Part shown: piece after piece, positions 31,357-36,412 of the stretch
Layout: each line of letters opens with the position of its first letter
How positions within the stretch are numbered: position 1 is the first letter of the stretch
DNA from: JAKAIY01 sp036258195
Lineage (GTDB): Bacteria; Chloroflexota; Ktedonobacteria; Ktedonobacterales; JADMIN01
Reading direction: 5' to 3'
Length of the DNA: 36,412 bases
Assembly: GCA_036258195.1 (NCBI GenBank)
Contig: DATAED010000205.1
Location: forward strand, 1-36,412
Notes under the pieces: generated by a model
What the model saw: the letters and a program-made list of their open reading frames with translations, nothing else
Told to the model about the DNA's origin: nothing
Database searches by the model: none
Translations under genes and position numbers: made by a program

Positions 31357-31711
31357 CTCGACTGGGCGCAGGCTAACTGCGAGCGAGTGGGCGGGCGACT
31401 CTATCGTGAGCGCATTGAGGAGAAGCTCCAGCGGCTATGCGATGCTTGAAGATGAAGCGCAATACCAGGGGGATCGCAGGAGGTCGCCGGCCGCGTCGCT
31501 CTCACCAATCATCCGCACGTACGATGGCGCCAGCCGACGGCTTGTCTCCGCACGGAGCATTATCCTACAGGCTCAAAAAATTTGCCATGCAGAATATGCA
31601 CATTTACCACCCAATATTTTGGGTGATGCCAGGTCGCTCGCGCCAACGAATATGTTACACTGGCGTTCGATATAGCCGCTCGGTCAGTCCACCGGCGGCG
31701 AGGAGCGACAG
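31357..31711. other. 355-base region without a gene, AT-rich near the regulator
   Basis: No supported ORF. The last ~150 bases turn AT-rich and must hold the promoter of the XRE-AAA-TPR regulator. The overlapping sites TATGTT (31651-31656) and TACACT (31656-31661) are possible -10 elements, without a convincing -35. Confidence 0.5.
31608..31625. promoter_or_regulatory. Palindromic operator candidate upstream of the XRE-AAA-TPR gene
   Basis: CACCCAA (31608-31614), TATT, then TTGGGTG (31619-31625) form a 7-bp perfect inverted repeat in AT-rich sequence, about 87 bases before the regulator start. XRE-type proteins bind such dyads, so autoregulation is possible. Confidence 0.35.
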
Positions 31712-34700
31712 ATGCGTTCCGGCGAGGGAGAGCTGTTCGGAGACCTGCTCCGCAGGTATCGGTCAGCGCTGGGATGGTCTCAAGAGGAATTAGCCTACCG
31801 TGCGGGCCTCCACGTCCACACCATCGCCAATCTGGAGCGTGGGTCAACGCGCGCTCCCCATCGCGCCACCGTCATCTTACTCGCCGATGCGCTTGAGCTG
31901 AGCGACGAGGCGCGCAACGGCCTCCTCGCCGCCCGCGACCGTCTCGCTGGGCGCACACATCCCCCCAAAACCGCCTATGGTACTCCGCGCCCCAATCTGC
32001 TCAATGTCCCTCCGCTGAAGGGACGCGACGACGAGCACGCTCAAATTCGCGACTTGCTGGTGAAGAACGGCCCGCCGGTGCTAGCTCTCATCGGCGAGCC
32101 GGGCATCGGCAAGACTCGTTTGCTCCTCGACGCCGCTGCCCAGGGCGAGCAGTATGGCTGGATCGTCATGCGCGGCGAGGCGCACCGCGACGAGGGGCAG
32201 CATCCCTTCGCGCCCATCTATCAGGCGCTGCATCGCCACCTCGCCACCCTCACGCTCAAGCAGCATGAGCAGGCGCTGGAGACGTTCGCGCCGATGCTCG
32301 GTCTCTTTCCTGAACTCGTGCGCCCCGGCTCGCCGCCCGTGAAGAACTGGCAACCGACGCCCGTCCAGGAGCGTCGCCTGATGTTTAACTCCGTGGCGCA
32401 GTACTTCGCCCATCTGGCCGATTCCAACGGCGTGCTGCTGATTCTGGACGACCTGCAATGGGCGCAACCCGACGCCCTGACGCTCCTCAAGGTACTGCTG
32501 CGCTCCCCAGACATCCAGCGCACTGGCGGGCTGTGCGTGGTCGCAGCGGTCCGCAGCGGTGGCTCGACCAGCAACGCGGCGCTGCGCGCCACTGCGCTCG
32601 ACCTTGACCGCGAGGGGTTGATCGTGCGCTCAGTACTTGGCCCACTCTCCGACGAAAGCGCCGCGCAACTGGTGGATTACACGCTTGGCGTTCTCCCCAC
32701 GCTGGCGCCCGACGACCGCGCACAGGTCATCAGGCGCCTGGTGAAACGCGCCGCTGGCCTGCCATTCTTTCTCACCCGCCTGGCCAGCGACGCGCGCCAG
32801 AACATCCTGCGCAGGGAGGCCGAGGGCAAACCCAGCGTCAGCCTGGACGAGGGCATTCCAAATGACATTGCGGAGATGGCGCACCAGCGCATCGCCGCCC
32901 TCCCGGCCGCTGCCAGCGACGTGCTGTCGCTCGCGGCTGTCTTCGGACGCGAGACGCCATTGGCGGCGCTGACACTCATCGGCCAGCGCCCCACTGCGGA
33001 GGTGGTCGAGGTCATCGAGGCGGCCTGCGAAGATCAACTGCTCTACGAGTCCAGCGAAGGCGTGTACGCCTTCAAGCATGATCTGGTGCGCGAGGCGATT
33101 CTGGCTGGCCTCACCAGCGCGCGGCGCATGCTGCTGCATCACCGCATCGCCGTGGCGTTGGAGGCGCAGCCCACCCGCGATATGCTCGATGCGCTCGCCT
33201 TCCACTACGGCAAGACCACCGACGTTGAGAAGGCCATCTTCTATCTGGAGCGGGCCGGAGACCACGCGCGCAACATGCACGGAACCGACGCCGCCGAGCG
33301 CTACTACCGCCAGGCGCTGCGGCGGCTGGAGCGCACCAGTCGCGCCGACCAGACCGTCGCCCGCGTGCAGGAAAAGCTCGGCGCCTTGCTGACGAGCAGC
33401 GCTCGCTACCGCGATGCCCTGGCGCCGCTGGAGTCCGCCGCGCGCATCTGCGAACGCGCTGGCGACCTGGATGGCGCTGGCCGCGCCGTCGCCCAGATCG
33501 CCTGGGCGCACGTCAAGGGCGGCGAGCCTGAGGAGGCGATGGCGCAGTTGCAACCCGCGCTCGCGCCTATCAATATGGCGCGCCTGTCCGTCGGTACCCA
33601 GGCGGCGCTCTGGCGCGCGCATGCAGCGACGCTCTTCACCCTCAATCGCTACGCCGAGCAACTGGAGAGCGCCCACCGCGCCTGCGCCTGCGCCCGGCAG
33701 ACCAACGACACGACGACTCTGGCGCAGGGCCTGCGAATGGAGGCGCTGGCGCTCGGCATGCTGGGCCGCATCCCCGAATCGATTGCGCTGTCGCAGGAAA
33801 CGATTCGCCTGGCCAGAGCCGCTGAAGATCTGGAGACCTATTCCGCCGCGCTCAGCGACACCGCCTCCATGCGCCGCGCGCGGGGCGAGTTGCGCGCTAG
33901 CTGGGAGCTCAGCAAGCAGGCGCTCGAAGCCGTCGAATCCCTCGGTGACCCCATGGCGACCGCCTTCTTCTCATCCGCGCACGGCGTGGATGACTTCCTG
34001 CGGGGTGACTGGCGCAATGCTCGCAAGCATATGCAGAAGGCGGTGTTGGTCGCAGCAGAGATCGGCCCGTCGTGGGTTGCAGGCTATCCACTGGCCGATC
34101 TGGGTACGCTCAACCTGGCCGAGGGGCGCATCGAAGCGGCGCTCGCGCAGCTCAAAAAAGCGCTGAAATTCGCCACCGAGCGCGACGACTTGCAAGCTCA
34201 GCGGCTCATCCAGGCGCCGCTGGCCGAGCACGACCTGTTGCGCGGCGATGCGCGCGGCGCCATCCGGCGGCTCGAACCGCTGATCGACCATTCCGGTCGC
34301 GGCGACAAAGAGAGCGTCGTGCTGCTCCCGCTGCTTAGCCGCGCCTATGTAGCGAATGGCCAGCACGATCTGGCGACGCGCGCGCTGGAGGAGTGCCAGC
34401 GCCAGGCGACCGCCAGCGACGTTCAACTCGTGCTACTCGATGCGCTGGTCGCGCGGGCCACGCTGCACAGCAGTCGCGCTGATTGGTCGCAGGCCGCCGC
34501 GCTGCTCAGCCAGGCCGTCGCACAGGCCCACGCGATGGAATTCCCCTACGCCGAAGCCAAGGCGCAGTGCCTGTATGGGAGCGTCCTGGCGCAGCGCGGC
34601 GACATCGCAGGCGCACGAGCTGCGTATGACGCGGCGCTCCAGCGCTTCGGCGCGCTCGGCGAGCAACTCTATGCGCGCATTGCCGACGCTGAGCTCAAGG

Positions 34701-34756
34701 CGCTGAACGGGCCAAACAGTTCGCCAGGGCCGTCCAGCCCCCAACGCTTTGTCTGA
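31712..34756 (+). CDS. XRE-HTH / AAA-ATPase / TPR transcriptional regulator
   Basis: A 1014-aa STAND-like regulator. Residues ~7-60 are an XRE-type helix-turn-helix (RYRSALGWSQEELAYRAGLH, TIANLERG). After a linker the AAA_16-type NTPase begins with the lead-in PPLKGRDDEHAQI. Walker A is GEPGIGKTR (128-136) and Walker B is LLILDDLQWA (241-250). A winged-helix-like segment follows (SLAAVFGRETPL ... YAFKHDLVREAIL). The second half (~500-1000) is TPR-like repeats that probably sense a ligand or partner. GGAG lies 7 bases before the ATG. The gene is monocistronic, so its targets are unknown; fused regulators of this type are common in Chloroflexota and Actinobacteria. Confidence 0.92.
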   Translation: MRSGEGELFGDLLRRYRSALGWSQEELAYRAGLHVHTIANLERGSTRAPHRATVILLADALELSDEARNGLLAARDRLAGRTHPPKTAYGTPRPNLLNVPPLKGRDDEHAQIRDLLVKNGPPVLALIGEPGIGKTRLLLDAAAQGEQYGWIVMRGEAHRDEGQHPFAPIYQALHRHLATLTLKQHEQALETFAPMLGLFPELVRPGSPPVKNWQPTPVQERRLMFNSVAQYFAHLADSNGVLLILDDLQWAQPDALTLLKVLLRSPDIQRTGGLCVVAAVRSGGSTSNAALRATALDLDREGLIVRSVLGPLSDESAAQLVDYTLGVLPTLAPDDRAQVIRRLVKRAAGLPFFLTRLASDARQNILRREAEGKPSVSLDEGIPNDIAEMAHQRIAALPAAASDVLSLAAVFGRETPLAALTLIGQRPTAEVVEVIEAACEDQLLYESSEGVYAFKHDLVREAILAGLTSARRMLLHHRIAVALEAQPTRDMLDALAFHYGKTTDVEKAIFYLERAGDHARNMHGTDAAERYYRQALRRLERTSRADQTVARVQEKLGALLTSSARYRDALAPLESAARICERAGDLDGAGRAVAQIAWAHVKGGEPEEAMAQLQPALAPINMARLSVGTQAALWRAHAATLFTLNRYAEQLESAHRACACARQTNDTTTLAQGLRMEALALGMLGRIPESIALSQETIRLARAAEDLETYSAALSDTASMRRARGELRASWELSKQALEAVESLGDPMATAFFSSAHGVDDFLRGDWRNARKHMQKAVLVAAEIGPSWVAGYPLADLGTLNLAEGRIEAALAQLKKALKFATERDDLQAQRLIQAPLAEHDLLRGDARGAIRRLEPLIDHSGRGDKESVVLLPLLSRAYVANGQHDLATRALEECQRQATASDVQLVLLDALVARATLHSSRADWSQAAALLSQAVAQAHAMEFPYAEAKAQCLYGSVLAQRGDIAGARAAYDAALQRFGALGEQLYARIADAELKALNGPNSSPGPSSPQRFV

Positions 34757-34851
34757 GCCTCCGCACCTGCCGCTGGTGTGATACGCTGGAACGAGCCGAC
34801 GCCTCGGCTCGCCCGCGCGCCTCGCGCGCTCCATCACCAGGAGACGTACTC

Positions 34852-35751
34852 GTGACCAGCGCAATCGCTCCATTCCATGCCGCTCGTTCGGCTTCCACCA
34901 TTCGCCGCGCCCAACGCGCGCTGGTCGTCACCGTCGGCGTCGCCGACATCCGCCACGATCCCGATGACGCCTCCGAGCTGGTGACGCAGGCGCTGCTAGG
35001 CGCCGTCGCCACCCCCATCGAAACGACGCCCACCGGCTGGACGCGCATCCGCCTCGTTGATTATGAGGGCTGGGCGCACAGCGCGGAGCTGGCCGCGCCC
35101 ACGCGACGCGCTGAGCAGGTGGCCGTCGTGACGGCGATGCGCGCGCCTCTCTACGCCTCATGGCGCAGCGCAACCACCGTGGATGAGGTCTTCGCCAGCA
35201 GCCTGCTGCCCATCACGCCCACCGGCCAGCGGCCTGCCTCTGGGCGGCTGCGTGTGGCGCTGCCCGGCAAGCGCATCGCGTGGATCGCTGCCAGCGACGC
35301 CGAGCAGCGACCAGGCGCCGAGCCATTCCCTGTGCGTGGGCCAGAGGCGATGGTCGCACTGGGGCGGAGCCTGCTGGGCGTGCCATACCTGTGGGGTGGC
35401 GTCTCGCAGCGGGGCATCGATTGCAGCGGACTGGCGCAGCTCGCCTCGCGCGTCGGCGGGGCGACCATCCTGCGCGACGCCGATCAGCAGTACGAGGCGC
35501 TACCCTACATCGTGGAGCGTGGCAGCGTGCGGCTGGGCGACCTCGTCTTCTTCGCCTCCCACGGGGCGATCACGCATGTGGGCATCGCGCTGGATAACAT
35601 GACGCTGCTGCACGCCAGTGGCTCCGGCGTGGGCGTTGTCATCACGTCGCTCGATCCCGCCGAGGGCGACGCCTCGGCCAGTCTGGCGACCAGATACGCT
35701 GGCGCGCGGCGCGTCTTTCCTGACTATCCCAATGTGGACGCAGCGCAATGA
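34852..35751 (+). CDS. NlpC/P60 peptidase with SH3-like domains (YkfC-like)
   Basis: A 299-aa endopeptidase expected to cut gamma-D-Glu-diamino acid bonds of peptidoglycan peptides. Two SH3b-like modules (~22-82 and ~88-150) precede the catalytic domain: YLWGGVSQRGIDCSGLAQLA (Cys191), then AITHVGIAL (His242) and LLHASG (His254, probable third polar residue). No signal peptide is seen, so it may act in the cytoplasm on imported muropeptides like YkfC, or leave by another route. The GTG start has AGGAG (34838-34842) upstream. It overlaps the next gene by 4 bases (ATGA). Confidence 0.92.
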   Translation: MTSAIAPFHAARSASTIRRAQRALVVTVGVADIRHDPDDASELVTQALLGAVATPIETTPTGWTRIRLVDYEGWAHSAELAAPTRRAEQVAVVTAMRAPLYASWRSATTVDEVFASSLLPITPTGQRPASGRLRVALPGKRIAWIAASDAEQRPGAEPFPVRGPEAMVALGRSLLGVPYLWGGVSQRGIDCSGLAQLASRVGGATILRDADQQYEALPYIVERGSVRLGDLVFFASHGAITHVGIALDNMTLLHASGSGVGVVITSLDPAEGDASASLATRYAGARRVFPDYPNVDAAQ

Positions 35752-36412
35752 GTAGCGACACTCTGACTGAGCGCATCGCGGCGCTGCTGGAGCCGCTGGG
35801 CGGTCGCACGGCGGTAGCGGCGCAGCGCTTCGGCCCACCACCACCAGCCATCGCCGCCAGCGAGGTCAGCGTCGCCATCCGCGCGGACGAAGTCTTTCCC
35901 GCCGCCAGCCTGGCCAAGCTGCCCATCGCCATCGAGCTGATGCGCCGCGCTGACCTCGGACAATTCGACCTGCGCGAGCGCTTCGATACCTCGCAGGAGC
36001 CGCGCGTCGGCGGCGCGGGCGTCCTCGACATCCTCGATCCGGAGACGGAGCTCACGCTGGCGGAGTTGTGCGCGCTGATGCTGGTCGTCAGCGACAATAC
36101 CGCCGCCAACTTCCTGCTCGATCTCGTCGGCATAGGCGAGGTCAACGAGACGATCAGCCGCATCAACCTGAAGCACACCAAGCTGGCGCGCCACTTCATG
36201 GACACCGCTGCGCGCGCCTCTGGCCGCGACAACGTCACCTCGGCTGGCGACATGCTGACCCTCATCGGCCTGATTCGCAGCAATGCGCTGCCCGGCGGTC
36301 GCAAGCTGCGCGAGACGCTGGCGGCGCAGCAATCCTTCAGCGAGCTGACGGAGGGCTATCTGCCAGTTGGCGCCACACTCGCGCACAAGGATGGCACGCT
36401 TGACGGCCTCGT
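35748..36412 (+). CDS. Beta-lactamase-fold serine hydrolase, 3' end outside window
   Basis: The first 221 residues are present. The class A-like signatures are SLAK (Ser54, Lys57), SDN (115-117) and KDG (214-216) in place of KTG. The class A Glu166 omega-loop motif ExxLN is not evident; instead ARHFMDTAARASGRDN resembles the beta-lactamase2 family. It may be a DD-peptidase or esterase-type hydrolase, not a resistance enzyme. No signal peptide. The ATG overlaps the NlpC/P60 stop, so the two are translationally coupled and probably act on the same muropeptides. Confidence 0.85.
   Translation, partial: MSSDTLTERIAALLEPLGGRTAVAAQRFGPPPPAIAASEVSVAIRADEVFPAASLAKLPIAIELMRRADLGQFDLRERFDTSQEPRVGGAGVLDILDPETELTLAELCALMLVVSDNTAANFLLDLVGIGEVNETISRINLKHTKLARHFMDTAARASGRDNVTSAGDMLTLIGLIRSNALPGGRKLRETLAAQQSFSELTEGYLPVGATLAHKDGTLDGL

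Noticed and set aside
35748..36412. Annotation as a beta-lactam resistance gene
   Set aside because: It lacks a signal peptide and the class A omega-loop glutamate, and it is coupled to a peptidoglycan peptidase gene.

Overview
The window is GC-rich bacterial chromosome with strong G/C preference at third codon positions. It carries no phage, insertion sequence or CRISPR locus. ThyX in place of ThyA, a fused XRE-HTH/AAA-ATPase/TPR regulator, surface proteins with an 'RLLDTR' C-terminal domain, and many TPR and low-complexity proteins together suggest Chloroflexota, perhaps a Ktedonobacteria-like lineage. This is inferred from gene character; the window has no rRNA to confirm it.

Layout. 1-971: the 3' end of a glycine-rich surface protein and a small repeat protein, closed by a long hairpin. 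1043-3926 (minus strand): thyX-tmk for dTMP and dTDP synthesis, a small TRGRDV-repeat protein, and rsmE. 4058-4131: a truncated copy of a dispersed hairpin element. 4249-6350: acuI-type reductase convergent with prmA, separated by C-rich hairpins. 6597-9490: a 745-aa TPR protein, a complete 142-bp cloverleaf-like element, and a small protein whose promoter carries a LexA-like box. 9714-14516: a bifunctional class A penicillin-binding protein divergent from gltX. 14713-20463: a plus-strand glycan cluster (UDP-glucuronate decarboxylase, Wzy-type polymerase/ligase, two GT4-like glycosyltransferases, PHP phosphoesterase). 20507-24095 (minus): a MacB/FtsX-type ABC system. 24431-29202: a methyltransferase, a sensorless histidine kinase with its OmpR-type regulator, a patatin-like lipase and an SDR. 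29451-31296: a gene-poor stretch with two DUF4177-like small proteins, a small membrane protein and tRNA-Cys(GCA). 31712-36412: a 1014-aa XRE-AAA-TPR regulator, then an NlpC/P60 endopeptidase overlapping a beta-lactamase-fold hydrolase that runs off the window.

How the genes work together. Cell envelope is the main theme: peptidoglycan synthesis (PBP), peptidoglycan turnover (NlpC/P60 plus serine hydrolase), exopolysaccharide synthesis, a surface protein and an ABC export or stress system. Housekeeping is represented by dTMP supply, rRNA and ribosomal-protein methylation, tRNA-Glu charging and tRNA-Cys.

No clear new multi-gene system is visible. The most worthwhile leads are a LexA-type box on a consensus promoter in front of an uncharacterised gene, the cloverleaf-like repeat element, a short ORF in the gltX leader, and an 11-bp-phased direct repeat at the methyltransferase promoter near an OmpR-type regulator gene. 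All promoter and operator calls were made by eye.
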